Positions 53,801 to 64,000 of a stretch of DNA of 64,000 nt are shown one piece after another. Position 1 is the stretch's first letter. The number at the start of each line of letters is the position of its first letter. The stretch is taken from contig JAYKKM010000121.1 of the NCBI GenBank assembly GCA_035772405.1, positions 771,001 to 835,000 of the forward strand. Direction: 5' to 3'. Under the pieces are notes generated by a model that saw nothing but the letters and a program-made list of their open reading frames with translations, was not told the DNA's origin and did no database searches. The DNA is from Chrysogorgia sp. JL179-B06 (taxonomy: Eukaryota > Cnidaria > Anthozoa > Scleralcyonacea > Chrysogorgiidae). A program made the position numbers and the translations under genes.

Positions 53801-55563
53801 ACACAACAATCAAGGAGAAATAACCAAGTATCTCTGTTGATGAATAAAGCAATTTAATTTCAAGGTGTCAATTTGACTCCAAAAGTGGAGTGAAATAAAA
53901 AGGTACTCCTTTTTTGGAATTATTTTTTACTCCAAAATTTTAATTGTAAACGTTACTCTAAAACTGGAGTGAAAAGTACTCCAATAGGAGTTACAATTAC
54001 TCCAGAATTGGAGTACAAATGACTCCTAGAGGAGTTACAATTACTCCAGTATTGGAGTAAAAATGAGTAAAAATAATCTTTCCTTCCCCGACAATGTGAA
54101 GAGGTGTTACTTCAATGCGGACATCACCTGCCCCAACCAGCTTGGGGGCTAAAGATTTAAATACTTCTGCATCAATTGATTCATCCTTTATAAAACAAAA
54201 AACAAACAAATTTAGCAAATAGGAACCATCAATAACAAAGCAATCTCTCAAATACAATTCTGTAATTTTGCCCTCTGGAAAATCTGGTTTTCATTTGTAT
54301 GTTTAATTGTGGGTTCTGCCAACAACTGCTTGCAACCGGCTGATGGCTAGATGGAAACCAGGTTTAATAAATAACATTTACAGAAATACTGAGAGAATAC
54401 GAATACTGATAATGTCTAAGAATAACATTTTGTAAACTAACGTCGGAACCACGGAACATCTCAGAAAATTTTGGTATACAATGTGTCCAAAGGACTTGAA
54501 ACTGCTTAGAAATGCTAAACGTTTTCACTGGAGTGCGCGCGATTCAGCGAAGAAGACATTTTCCACTTGTGAACTATACACCCCTAGTATTAAATTAGTG
54601 GTGTGAAGTGAATGTGATATTCTTTTTTGTTTTCATAGATAAGCGCTCCGCGATCAAGAAATGGTCGTTTTCCCACAACATTCTACGGAACTGGTGAAAA
54701 GTACGGAACGCACGCATGAATTTATTTTTCTGTCTCTTAAAAAATTGAAATAAAAATCCTTTTATCTTTCAACAGACGTCAACTCCATTCTGATGATCTC
54801 ACTCCATGGGAGAACAAAGTTCAGTTTTTACCTTCGAAAAAATATCCCGAGGAATATGCGAATGCGATAGCAGAGATCGAACAAGTGCAGCAAGAGCGAG
54901 GCAGAGCGCTTTTTCGCAAGTGCGTGTAATTTATAATTTCTTCAAAAATTTTAATTTTTCTGCTTGTAAAATGGTAATTCAGTTTCCTCCTGCTGTTATC
55001 CATTGTTATTAATGTTATCTGCTTGTTTCAGGATCTCGCTGGCATCTCATCACCCCTGGTGTCACCTGCAGTCTCTTCGCCACCACCGCTCTCATCACCC
55101 CTGGTGTCACCTGCAGTCTCTTCGCCAACCGCCTCACCAGTGGTAGTTTATGCACTTCCGGCTGTGGCGACTTCCGTCGGTCATACATTTCAAATGCCAG
55201 AGGCAGTCACGTCCACTGCACCGACCAACGACGCTGTGGTTAGTTGGTTAGAAACTTTATTTAAACAGGATACAAAAACCTTTTCAGTGAAATCTAACAA
55301 AAGTAGGATTTTAAAACATGCTTTTCGCAGTGCAATCCGCAGTCTGCGTTTTCCACCAAACCAGCTTTTTATAGCTGTCTACGTTGCTATTTGCGGAAAA
55401 AATTACAAACTTCCGCTGCGAAAAAACCCCGTGATACAATGTGTTTGCAATGCCATTAATTTTTTTTTTGAAAATCATATTTGCAGAATTTCCTCGAGGA
55501 ATTTAACAAGAACTTCAAAATGCAAAAAGGAAAACGGGGTCCATGGGAAAATAACGCCAAAAG
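50869..55563 (+). CDS. seven-exon host gene segment, unknown protein
   Basis: Plus-strand exons, all joining in one frame: 50869-51019, 53194-53209 (16-bp micro-exon), 53508-53583, 54639-54700, 54776-54923, 55032-55238 and 55487-55563. Acceptors are mostly TTTCAG/TTTCATAG-like; donors are GTAAGT three times, then GTACGG, GTGTAA, GTTAGT and GTACAG. The protein runs from VMVKLFETGRAEGELISLSD through a basic RKRRLSQRG block, an acidic AKEEEEDGALEGF exon, a coiled AIAEIEQVQQERG exon, a Ser/Pro-rich exon with a 42-bp internal duplication (SSPLVSPAVSS twice), and a GKRGPWENN exon. Start and end exons are not identified. The family is not recognised; charge and coiled segments suggest a nuclear or scaffold protein. 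Continuous phase across seven exons argues that the gene is real. Confidence 0.65.
51020..53193. other. large intron with CT-rich tract
   Basis: Between exons 1 and 2 of the host gene. Contains the polypyrimidine tract at 51990-52452 and AT-rich DNA. A GGTCCCATGG-like exon was looked for and not found. Confidence 0.5.
51990..52452. repeat. polypyrimidine tract, CTTCCTCC-rich
   Basis: Nearly pure C/T with units such as CCTCCAACCTCCTTCCTCCC, broken by two short purine-rich inversions (GGAGGGAGGGGGTTGGAGGA at 52115 and 52268). The long open frames on both strands here are low-complexity artefacts. Confidence 0.85.
53230..53300. repeat. CTAT microsatellite
   Basis: Imperfect CTAT/TCTA repeats (CTATCTATCTATTCTATCTA). 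Confidence 0.7.
53314..53475. mobile_element. palindromic MITE in host-gene intron
   Basis: TTAGGCCTTGTGCACACGGT and its mirror ending GTGTGCACAAGGCCTTAA; arms of about 70 bp include GTCGTTTTCGGAGCGTTTTC. Confidence 0.85.
53876..54065. repeat. second ACTCC/GGAGT motif cluster
   Basis: At least eight ACTCC or GGAGT motifs in short inverted pairs (GACTCCAAAAGTGGAGTG, ACTCCAATAGGAGTT, ACTCCAGAATTGGAGT), like 50345-50520. Confidence 0.6.
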
Positions 55564-55669
55564 GTACAGTGGCAGATTCGACATATTTAAAATATCAGGC
55601 TCAACCCTTTTAGTCTAGGACCTGCATATGAGTTTGTGTATGCATTTCATTTAGGACAGATAAACTCAA

Positions 55670-55725
55670 CTGTTTTAGGACAAGTTGACCATGGCGGTCA
55701 ACATGGTCAACTTGTCCTAAAACAG
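55670..55725. repeat. perfect short hairpin
   Basis: CTGTTTTAGGACAAGTTGAC mirrored by GTCAACTTGTCCTAAAACAG across a CATGGCGGTCAACATG loop. Confidence 0.85.
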
Positions 55726-55734
55726 AAAAACAAA

Positions 55735-55811
55735 ATGGCGCCAAAATGTTCCGTCGAAGATCGTGTTGGTTTGCATCGAACAGCCGTCGAAGTTTACCTC
55801 GTAGACGGGCG
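55735..55811 (+). CDS. putative first exon, unknown gene
   Basis: AAAATGG start, 25 codons plus two bases (MAPKCSVEDRVGLH... VEVYLVDGR) and a GGGCG/GTAAGC donor. No matching downstream exon was identified. It follows the 55670 hairpin by 10 bp. Confidence 0.3.
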
Positions 55812-56241
55812 GTAAGCGGCTTAAAAGCAACGCTGACGTGTTAGTTCTGTATCATAAATAGGAATGTATCCATTTCCAAGCATTGTGAAAGAAACAACGA
55901 GTTTATTTAACATAAATTAACATACTCTGTTTAGGAATGAGACAGAACTAACATTGTATTATAGAATATCGTTCCAGTCTCTCGTGATTATCTAATTTCG
56001 GTCACAAAATATTAACTATTTTACACCAAAACAGTGATAGTGTATTTAAATAAGTACAAATTACGTTTCTATCAAAATGATTTAGCAAAAAAGGTAATGT
56101 AGGCCCACTGCTGTTTATCTGAAGTTGTAAGCCACAAATTGACGTTTGACCATGGATATTGCATGGTCATTTTCTTGTGAAATATCAGTGCTAGATGCGT
56201 CATGCGACGTGCGTGGAGACACAAACTTCTAAGGCTCCGAC

Positions 56242-56427
56242 TCAAGTGGACCTACTGTCTATTCCCCACGCTGCACGAGAGGGGAAATCATGCAACAAAT
56301 CCCCACATGTTCTCATGTCAACCGCATTTTTGATCGTTTTAATTCTCTCCTTGAAGGATGTTTCCATCTGGCGGATTTCGTGTTGTGAAAAATCTTTTTT
56401 AACTCCATGTTCCTTCGCAGGACACAT
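56242..56427 (-). CDS. possible exon, unknown protein
   Basis: Reverse frame with charged, coding-like composition (KKDFSQHEIRQMETSFKERI, then AVDMRTCGDLLHDFPSRAAW). No splice partner or domain recognised, so this is tentative. Confidence 0.25.
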   Translation of the reverse strand: MCPAKEHGVKKDFSQHEIRQMETSFKERIKTIKNAVDMRTCGDLLHDFPSRAAWGIDSRST

Positions 56428-56627
56428 ACGGAAAATTCATGTAAGTGTTGTCACACATGGCGAACAGCTTGGTGTCACTTGTCGCCAACATGGCCAACGA
56501 AATGACTCAACAAACCTATTTTTCTTGCATCTTTTCAGATCAAATATAAGAAGGGCGGCATCAACAACTTCGCATTTCTTTAACTACCAAACATTTCCCA
56601 GCGTGAAGCAATGTCTAACAAAATCAG

Positions 56628-57030
56628 GTCTGGCTCTATCCAAGTACATGTTTAGCTTCTCGCCAGAGACACACGCATTGGAATGTAAATCTTGAAGAAG
56701 CAATGATTGAAATATGAATTTGTTTTTATTATTTTGAAAAAAATGCGAATTTATGGCATCTAGTACCATAGGGACAAGCCTCCCTATATATAAGCCACCT
56801 TAATGCTGTTTCTGGAGAACCAACATTTCCGTTTACTTAATATATTTACTTGATATTTATTTGTACATAAAAAATAAATGTCTGGCTCCATCCAAGTACA
56901 TGGTTGGCTTCTCGCCGGAGACGCATGTAAGGTTGAAGAAGCAAGGATTGAAACATGAATTTATTTTTATTATTTTGAAAAAATTTATGGCAACTTGTAC
57001 CACAGTGACAAGCCTTAATAGGGACAAGCC
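56628..57030. repeat. direct repeat pair, ~250 bp apart
   Basis: GTCTGGCTCTATCCAAGTAC (56628) and GTCTGGCTCCATCCAAGTAC (56880) begin ~150-180 bp copies that share AGCTTCTCGCCAGAGAC and GAATTTGTTTTTATTATTTT blocks. Confidence 0.7.
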
Positions 57031-57032
57031 CT

Positions 57033-57084
57033 ATATTGGGAGAAGCCTTATACATGTCCCAACATATAAGGCTTCTCCCAATAT
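57033..57084. repeat. perfect 20-bp stem hairpin
   Basis: ATATTGGGAGAAGCCTTATA, 12-base loop, and its exact mirror. Confidence 0.9.
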
Positions 57085-57193
57085 ACCGCTCAGAGCCACC
57101 TTTCAATTTTGCAATCATTGCTTCAAAAAAATAAATAGATACACATATATTATTTAAAAAAGGTAATCAGCCGGCAAAAAGCCATCTATATAA

Positions 57194-57339
57194 GTTAATC
57201 AACACATATTTAACGTTTCGACTTCATTATCTTCATCAAAGTAAACTAAATTTTACAAGAACGTACTACCTGCTTGTTAAAATTTAGTTTACTTTGATGA
57301 AGATAACAAAGTCGAAACATTAAATATGTGTTGATTAAC
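57194..57339. mobile_element. palindromic MITE
   Basis: GTTAATCAACACATATTTAA at 57194 mirrored to 57339, with TTTCGAC and CTTCATCAAAGTAAACTAAA inside. Confidence 0.8.
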
Positions 57340-57589
57340 AAATGTGTTGATTAACTTATAAGATATATATATATATATTGCTCTATGGGCTTTAGTTCAT
57401 ATTGAGCACTCTACATTGCTGCTCGCGCATTGTGCGCACGCTCACTGCTTGCAGTTTGAGCACTCTGGCATGGTTTTGATGTCCCACATTTGTGAGGCAC
57501 CAAAGGTGACTGCAAATAGCAGTTACTTCATCCTGCTCATCAGCACTACACTGATGAGGCCCGAAAGGCCGAAACGGTACCGTCTGTAT

Positions 57590-57590
57590 T

Positions 57591-57630
<40 letters not shown>
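57590..57630. repeat. TA microsatellite
   Basis: About 18 TA units. Other short TA tracts lie at 16404, 57365 and 62254. Confidence 0.85.
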
Positions 57631-57634
<4 letters not shown>

Positions 57635-57989
57635 TCCATGTCTGATCATTAGATAATTATCCAATAGATATCGGCGCTCACAAGTCAAATAAATTTTGTT
57701 CCCCTTGGTACAGGTCTATGATTTGAGATCATTGACCTAAGACGTATTCTCCAATACTGTTCCCTCACTCACATCATCCTCAACCTCGTCCGGATTGGCC
57801 GGCTCCATTTCTGGCTGTTGGTCACCTTGCTGAAAAAAAAATGACATGATACATAAACGAGAGGTCCGCAAAGCGAACATGTGGGTAACGCAGTATTTAA
57901 CTGGGATCAAAGGTCAATTGCAACCTCCATTTCTGGCTCATGCACATTCAACATGCACATGCACAACAAATGTTCAAACAGGAGCTGAA

Positions 57990-58200
57990 CGTTTTGTTCT
58001 GATGTACGTTGCAGCTCACAGCTGATTTGCATGACTGCTGTCGTGATCGTCCAATGCTTGCCACAGGATCATTAGCGGAGCTAGTTGATGCCTCTGCGTC
58101 ATCAGCGGAGCCAGTTGGCACAGTATAAGGGAGAGTATAAGTGTGAACTACCACCGGTGAGGCAACCATGCGACGGGTGATGTCACAGGAGTGACAGATT
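57990..58200 (-). pseudogene. inverted copy of the host-gene Ser/Pro exon
   Basis: The reverse strand encodes MVASPVVVHTYTLP, then STSSANDPV, matching the ASPVVVYALP ... STAPTNDAV part of exon 55032-55238. The leading PLVSP copy is only weakly preserved. It may be an exon of a paralogue or a partial inverted duplicate. Confidence 0.45.
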
Positions 58201-59085
58201 TATGATTAGGGAGCTTAAGCAAGCGACGTTTTTGACAACACGGACGTCAGTTGACCGCAAGTAGACTGGATTAAAAACGGTGTTTGTGTCAATTTATGGT
58301 AATAATCAATATTTGATGATTTAACTAAGTTAGTTCACACCCCCTACTCTCAAATACCCCAAGTAACTTGCTTGTCACCATCCCACTTAAATCTGATCTT
58401 CTTGACATGTATAATTGTAAAAAATATTGTTCAATATCCACAAATTAAATGGGCCATTTCCTATTCAAATATGTTATGTACAACATGCATATCTGTAACC
58501 TGTCTCTGCGTTTGCAAACTACAGTACGTTGCCGATTGTTCGTTTACCTTAGTAGACGCATGTACGCACTGCGTACCTATTTTTATGATCTGACATGCCG
58601 GAGGACCCGGAGAAAAACCCTCGAAGCACGGGAGAGATCAGCTACGACAACTCTATTCACATGCCCGACCGGGCTTAACTTGGAACTTAGTGGTGAATTA
58701 GCCGCGTGCGCCACCCGTGCTTTTACCTCACTTTACCTTGAAATTTCATTAAGCGTCCGTGTAGCCCCGTCTTCTCTTCGCCGGGTAATCGTTGCGATCG
58801 TTGAAATTATGAAATTTTCTTTGGTGCATCACGGCACTGTTTAAAAATAATATTTCACGTTTGGTGAACGCAGTGTGTATGAACATGCAATTTGTTACCC
58901 CGTAATTTCTCTCTTGCAAAACCCCTGCCTACTTGATGATTTAAAAGTCGAACATGCCTGATAATTGGAAACCATTTTGCAAGCCTCAGCATCGCCGAAT
59001 GCTACCCTCATTTTCGAGAAAGCGTTTTGTAGTCTAGTTGCTGTACTTGTTTGGCAAATTTCTCCCCAGTCTTGTTATATTAGTA
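58200..59085. other. no supported gene
   Basis: 58560-58850 contains an open frame (CPTGLNLELSGELAACATRAF) whose type I associate with repetitive cnidarian sequence rather than a gene. The rest is featureless. Confidence 0.35.
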
Positions 59086-59089
59086 TAGG

Positions 59090-59248
59090 TAATAGTATAA
59101 TTTCGAGTGCAATTACGGAAAAACATGCACGGATGAGTTTTTCAAAGACTGCAAAATAGCACGAGTCCGAAGGACGAGTGCTATTTGCAGTCTTTGAAAA
59201 ACTCATGAGTGCATGTTTTCCGTAATTGCACGAGAAATTATTCTATTA
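59090..59248. mobile_element. palindromic MITE
   Basis: TAATAGTATAATTTCGAGTG on the left, mirrored by CACGAGAAATTATTCTATTA on the right. Arms of ~75 bp include GAGTTTTTCAAAGACTGCAA. Confidence 0.85.
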
Positions 59249-59429
59249 CTTATTAATGATATGCTTGAAATTTTTCGAGACAACTAACAACACTTCCGCT
59301 TCGGAACATCCGCTTCCGCTTATTTAATTTGAAAAGTTTTTAATTTGAAAACTTTTCAATTTGAAAAGTTTGGCTACCCAACCTGCAGCTTTCATTGCTT
59401 TTCAGCCAATCAGGAAAGACTAATACAGA

Positions 59430-59485
59430 TTTTTGCACTGCTATTACAGATTTTTGCACTGTTACAGATTTTTGCACTGCTATTC
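59430..59485. repeat. short tandem repeat ACAGATTTTTGCACTGCTATT
   Basis: Three copies of CAGATTTTTGCACTG at 59434, 59449-59464 and 59467, with small length differences. Confidence 0.7.
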
Positions 59486-59605
59486 AGGATAAATTGCACT
59501 CCAACCAGCCAATCACAGTCGAGAAACATCTCAAAGCATATTATTATATTACTTACGTATATCAATCGAACCAATACATCATTGTAATCTCCGCTCTCCT
59601 TCTGA

Positions 59606-59681
59606 GTCTCGGTAGCTCAATGGTTAGAGCACTTCACTGGCAATTAGAAGGTTACAGTTTCGATTCCTGTCTGGGAATCAG
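59606..59681 (+). other. tRNA-derived repeat (A and B boxes)
   Basis: GGTAGCTCAATGGTTAGAGC resembles box A and GTTTCGATTCC box B of RNA polymerase III genes. The anticodon stem is irregular and acceptor pairing poor, so this is more likely a SINE-type head than a working tRNA. Confidence 0.45.
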
Positions 59682-60369
59682 AATAATTTTTTGAGGATAT
59701 GAGCTTGACGATAGTCTATGTATCATCTGATTATTATTATTTTCATTATCACAATTATTATTATCACATCTCTTTGTTGTTATAAAGAAACGCTATAATT
59801 TTCGATTTAAAAAATGGGATGTTTTGGTTGTCATGAAAACCAGAACTAGTACTATTACTTGCAAAAAGCATGAAGTGCGCATTTGTTCATTATCAAATTG
59901 CTGTGTGAAGTTTTAAAAGTGCAGTTCTGTATATTTCCATGTAATCTCGGGCATACCATAGTGCAGTTTTACCAAATGATTATGGCATCATTATTATATA
60001 TCTTTTTTCAGTTGCCAGTATTTTTATTAGTAGTACCCATGTAAAAAAATACCCGGGATCCCGGGCGGGATACCTGGGATCCCGGGCGGGATCCCGGGTG
60101 GGAGACCCGAGATCCCGGGTGGGAGACCCGGGATCCCGGGTGGGAGACCCGGGATCCCAGGTGGGAGACCCGGGATCCCAGGTGGGAGACCAGGAAAAAT
60201 ACCGAAAAGCAACATAAGCAAGATCCTGGGTGTGATACCTGAAATCCCAACTAATTCAAGATGGAATTCTGGGTCCAATAAATCACAGGAAGCAAAATCA
60301 AACTATAACTATTAGTGTTATTGTATTATATTATATTATATTAAAGTAAATGGTTTGAACCTAGGAGTA

Positions 60370-60543
60370 TCATTAGATGTGTGAAGTTGATCATCCAGGT
60401 TGTTGTAGTCTTGAGAAAGACTATTGTTGGTGACTGACGTTTCGACGGCCTCAGCAGCGATCATCGTGGATGTGTTAGTCACCAACAATAGTCTTTCTCA
60501 AGACTACAACAACCTGGATGATCAACTTCACACATCTAATGAT
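60370..60543. mobile_element. palindromic MITE nested in the TIR element
   Basis: ATCATTAGATGTGTGAAGTT at 60369 mirrored by AACTTCACACATCTAATGAT, with arms of about 70 bp around GACGTTTCGACGGCCTCAGC. Confidence 0.85.
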
Positions 60544-60620
60544 ATTATTATATTATATTATATTATATTATATTATATTATATTATATATTATATTATTA
60601 TTATATTATATTATTACTCG
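60544..60620. repeat. TATTA low-complexity tract
   Basis: ATTATATTATATTATATTAT-type repeats next to the MITE. A shorter tract lies at 60318-60345. Confidence 0.85.
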
Positions 60621-61214
60621 TACCCAGACTCCACCCTCTGTTTGGATTTGCTATTATATAATCTATGACAAGTTGCGACAAAATCTGTTTTAAATACACT
60701 GTAAACAATTAAAATGAAATAAAAAATAACTTACATGAAGAGTAGCTGTTGTCTTTGTTGCTTTTTGGTACCAATTTCAAATAATTTTGATAAATTTATG
60801 CGAGTTTCAAAACCCGGTCCTACGGCACTATATATACATATTTAATTAACAATATTACTTTCAACATGATACTGCCACTTGGTGGTTCGAGGAATTAACC
60901 GGTATGCGAAAATCGCGCATCCACGTTTTGTATCTCCCTATTATCTCCCTCTCTTTCGTGAAGTTGCTGGCTCGAACGAAAGCTGATATGGCCTCATTTG
61001 CCACAATGACATCCGGACTTGGCAGGGAAAGATTATGGCGCAACCAATCAGAACAGAGTTCCGAGTCAGGTGTGGTATTTAGTGTTCTGTGATTGGTTAA
61101 CACTCGACACTTGATACGTGTGATCATGCTTTCAAGCATCGCGCTATATTCAAAACTGAAAACTGCCGATCTGCACGTATATCTTTACCGAACGAAAGAA
61201 GATTATTTGTGATA

Positions 61215-61568
61215 ATGGAACCTTCTAACAAAGGGAGAACTATTAGAAAACTGAAAGGTAAGGTTCAAAAGAAAGTGATTTTAAAATCCGTCAAGGCAAT
61301 AGTGTGTTTTGCTAGTCTTTTGAAAGGATAATTAGAGTGAGTTAATATAGCATATTAATTCGGATCTATTTGTAATTTGCGTTGCTTTGTAGAGCCAAAG
61401 GATTTATTGATTTTCTTCCCGAAAGATAATACTCCGCCGTTACAGTTTCAAGAAACAAGGTTTTAGGAACTACTCAACAACTAAGTGGTTTGATTTGAAG
61501 GAAAATACCTGGAAGCACGTGGCGTGGATATTGGCGAGCCAGAACCATGGAAAGGTCTAATAAAACCG
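61215..61568 (+). CDS. putative three-exon gene start inside the TIR element
   Basis: The ATG at 61215 opens MEPSNKGRTIRKLK, with an AAAG/GTAAGG donor at 61257. Exon 2 (61393-61459), after TTTGTAG, continues in phase with PKDLLIFFPKDN. Exon 3 (61501-61568) follows TTTGAAG and ends CCG/GTGAGC; two frames are open there. A CAACCAATCAG CCAAT-type motif lies ~170 bp upstream. No domain is recognised. It could be a cellular gene start or the remains of an element-encoded protein. Confidence 0.35.
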
Positions 61569-61635
61569 GTGAGCCAAACACTTTCATGTGTCTATACAGT
61601 TTGTGATAATGAAGATTATATATTGGTGTATATTT

Positions 61636-61832
61636 ATCATTTATAGACCCGAAGCGAGGGGAATTCGACGAAATATATATCATTCGTTCGAATGGCGTTC
61701 GAACAGCTTGCTACACGGCTTGCTTGCTACTGCGTTCGAACGGCTTGCTACTAGCGTTCGAACGGCTAGCTACTAGCGTTCGAACGTTTGTGAAAGTCGA
61801 CGAATTCCCCGAGCGGAGGGTCTATAAATGAT
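61636..61832. mobile_element. MITE with TTCGAA-rich centre
   Basis: ATCATTTATAGACC at 61636 mirrored by TCTATAAATGAT at 61832; GAGGGGAATTCGAC / GACGAATTCCCC inside. The centre holds about four GCGTTCGAACGGCTTGCTAC units. Confidence 0.75.
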
Positions 61833-62367
61833 ATATTAAACCGAAACAATATTGAATGCCGAATGCGAAACGTCTTGTTGTTCCTCCATTGTTGATGGGC
61901 TCGTATTTCGCGCGTGGCATTTGGTTTCGCGCGTGATACTCGAGTCGAATTCCCCTCCACAGTCAGAGGGGAATACACTATATTATTATTTCCGGCATGT
62001 TGAATTTGTTTGGACAAATTACAAGTAAATAATTAAATATTTAATTAGAGATTTTTTAATACCAGTGAAGTGAGTATACCGGTATGGTTACTATAGACAT
62101 TTTTCAGTCCTCTTGATGCAGAAAAATTCTGGTAAAAATGGTTTAAGTTGGTACTCAAAACATTTCTGTGTCACTGGTATACTATGCCTTAGTTTATATC
62201 AGTACAGACTTTAAATTACCACCACTTATAATTAACGAGGCTTAAAAGTTGCTGAATATATATATATATATATATAGAAAGGATTTATGGTGAAGGAAAA
62301 TTTCGAGTGTTGGAATACATACATTTTAAGACCAAACCGGGACCAGTTGCGAAAAATGCAACTTCAA

Positions 62368-62441
62368 GGCCTTCCGGCTGGAATTGAACCCGCGACCCTG
62401 CGATGCTAGTGCAGTGCTCTGACCACTGAGCTACGGAAGCC
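62368..62441 (-). other. tRNA-like sequence, Ala(AGC)-like
   Basis: The reverse strand reads GGCTTCCGTAGCTCAGTGGT ... GGGTTCAATTCC with a seven-base anticodon loop CTAGCAT (anticodon AGC, U33 present) and acceptor pairing GCTTCCG/CGGAAGG, apart from one mismatch. It lies beside a TA repeat, so a tRNA-derived SINE is as likely as a true tRNA. Confidence 0.5.
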
Positions 62442-62459
62442 GTTGCTGAGAGCCTAGTC

Positions 62460-63440
62460 ACGAGTTCTGTATATATATATATGGTGGTAATGCCGGGATA
62501 AGATTCTGGGTATATTATAGGTAATATTTGGCATTTCACTCGATCAAACTACATGTATATAATATATATTTGACTACAGCAAATGATTGTAAAATTATTT
62601 CGGCAACATTGAATATTGATAACATAATTAGTTATGTACCATTGTATATTAATGTATAACCCAAGCAGGCCCTAATTGTTAATAATAGCGCTTGACGTTG
62701 GAAAGAATATAATAATTAATTTTCCATTGCAAACATTGGTTATGGTGTATGCTAATACTGTAGAGTTAAACAGGTTAAACAGATTTTTTGTCAAGAAAAT
62801 TATTAGATATTTTTAATAACAAAGCTACCTTTATTTTATCAGCTCATTAGTGCACTTATTTTGATTGGGGGACACAGAACAGACAGAAGACAAATGGCAA
62901 AGAGAACCAATGAATATCCAACAACACATACTGTAGCAGATAAGTGTAGGAATTTGAACAAGAAAAAAATATAGCTATTATTTAAAAACTAAAAACAATT
63001 ATTTCACTGAGACATTAATATAATGTATGATTGTTACTTAATAAACTGTAATTATTAGGTATACATGTATATAATATATTAACATGTTTAACATACTAAA
63101 TTTTAACTATTATTTAATGTATATATTTTAAAGTGTTTATTTCCAATACCGTAGCAAGTTAGTTAAATATTTATTTGAATGTATCATATATTTTGAACTA
63201 GTTTCCCAATTATTTTAAAAAAGTAGTTATAGTTTCATTATGAATTAATTAAACTATTTATTTTAAAGAATTAGAGTTGAAACTTAAAAGTTATATTTTG
63301 TCACAATTAATACAATATATATGTGTGCAGTTTAGGAAACCTTGTTTCCATGATCTACCTTTCTAAGAGTCCCAAGTGGAATTCCCATATTCCACAAGGG
63401 ATGACATTAATTTAATACCTGATAAAATCTCCCATACAAA
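62460..63440. other. no supported gene
   Basis: Very AT-rich DNA inside the TIR element with no coding support. Confidence 0.5.
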
Positions 63441-64000
63441 TTTTTGTATTAAAATCCCAGGCAGGATCCCACTTCAAAGTCTCAGCAGGGATTACCCGGG
63501 ATCCCAGGCGGGATTACCCAGGCGGGATTTACCCAGGATTCTGGGCAGGATTTACCCGGGATCCCATGTGGGATTTACCCGGGATCCCAGGCCGGATTAC
63601 CTGGGATCCCATGTGGGATTTACCTGAGATCCCGGGCGGGATTTACCCGGGATCCCGGGTGGAATCCCGTTCCAAATTCCCTGGTGGGATCCCACCTGGG
63701 ATCCCGGGTATTTTTTTACATGGGTAAGTAAGCATTTGGATTGCCATAATAAAGCTATGATCACTATATGTAATCATAGTTGGTCAATCAAACTTCAAAA
63801 CGGTTAACAAATGATCTGCGATTAATGTCAGGCTGTACCTCGCCATGCAGAAATCCTTTGTTTTAGGTTTATTACTTAGGCTACCTGTTGTAGCACCGAG
63901 TCTAGGTTTTGGCAGTCTTTCTGTGTTATTTTCCTTTCTATGTTGCGATAATGGCTGACTCAGCAGTTATATATACCATATTGTACATAGTTCCCTGCGC

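Larger units (their letters stand above)
60036..63724. mobile_element. 3.7 kb TIR element with CCCGGGATCCCGGG-type subterminal repeats
   Basis: CCCATGTAAAAAAATACCCGGGATCCC at the left is mirrored by ...GGGTATTTTTTTACATGGG at the right; each end is flanked by TA. Left subterminal repeats (60056-60205) are 21-bp GATCCCGGGTGGGAGACCCGG units; right ones (63460-63700) are GGGATTTACCCGGGATCCC units. The interior carries MITEs and a possible spliced frame but no recognisable transposase. Confidence 0.7.

Noticed and set aside
58372..58844. Two overlapping ORFs as a membrane or secreted protein
   Set aside because: Sequence type resembles dispersed repeat; no splice or start support.
59606..59681. 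Functional tRNA gene
   Set aside because: Anticodon stem and acceptor pairing are irregular; better explained as a tRNA-derived repeat.

Overview
The window looks like a stretch of animal nuclear genome, most likely a cnidarian (anthozoan-like). Reasons: AT-rich DNA, genes split by short GT-AG introns, dense fold-back MITEs and tRNA-derived repeats, and protein fragments whose nearest remembered relatives are cnidarian or other invertebrate repeat families. The species cannot be named from the sequence alone. There is no bacterial gene organisation and no CRISPR array.

Layout. 0-7.4 kb: sparse host DNA with a possible exon, a transposase-domain relic, a decayed HECT-type ubiquitin-ligase locus and several hairpin MITEs. 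7.6-15 kb: two tandem copies of a ~3.7 kb unit holding relics of a RING-finger gene and of a Polinton capsid-cluster gene. 15.6-16.3 kb: a duplicated relic of a repeat-family protein. 16.4-47 kb: a graveyard of Polinton (Maverick/adintovirus) elements. 47.8-50 kb: a minisatellite of about 24-25 bp units, each carrying a perfect NRF-1-type palindrome. 50.9-55.6 kb: a seven-exon host gene not visible as a long ORF. 55.7-64 kb: repeats, MITEs, tRNA-like sequences and a 3.7 kb TIR-bounded element.

The centrepiece is a full-length Polinton at 20683-36599 (15.9 kb). Its ends read AGTAGG...CCTACT, the terminal inverted repeats are nearly identical over about 130 bp, and it is flanked by the 6-bp duplication GACTAT. 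It encodes protein-primed DNA polymerase B, packaging ATPase, two small virion-type proteins, adenain-like protease, double-jelly-roll major capsid protein, a core protein, penton-like protein and a chromodomain integrase, plus accessory genes. Rightward genes (21.0-30.9 kb) and leftward genes (31.2-36.3 kb) converge on a terminator region at 30.9-31.2 kb. Several late genes carry single-base frame breaks while polymerase, ATPase, protease and integrase are open.

The element sits inside an older relative, whose left end starts at 19252 and whose body resumes at 36600. A small RING-like gene with four phase-compatible exons lies antisense in the accessory zone; related copies lie at 16.4-17.1 and 19.6-20.0 kb. 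Two further, intron-bearing PolB relics lie in tandem at 42.5-47.0 kb.
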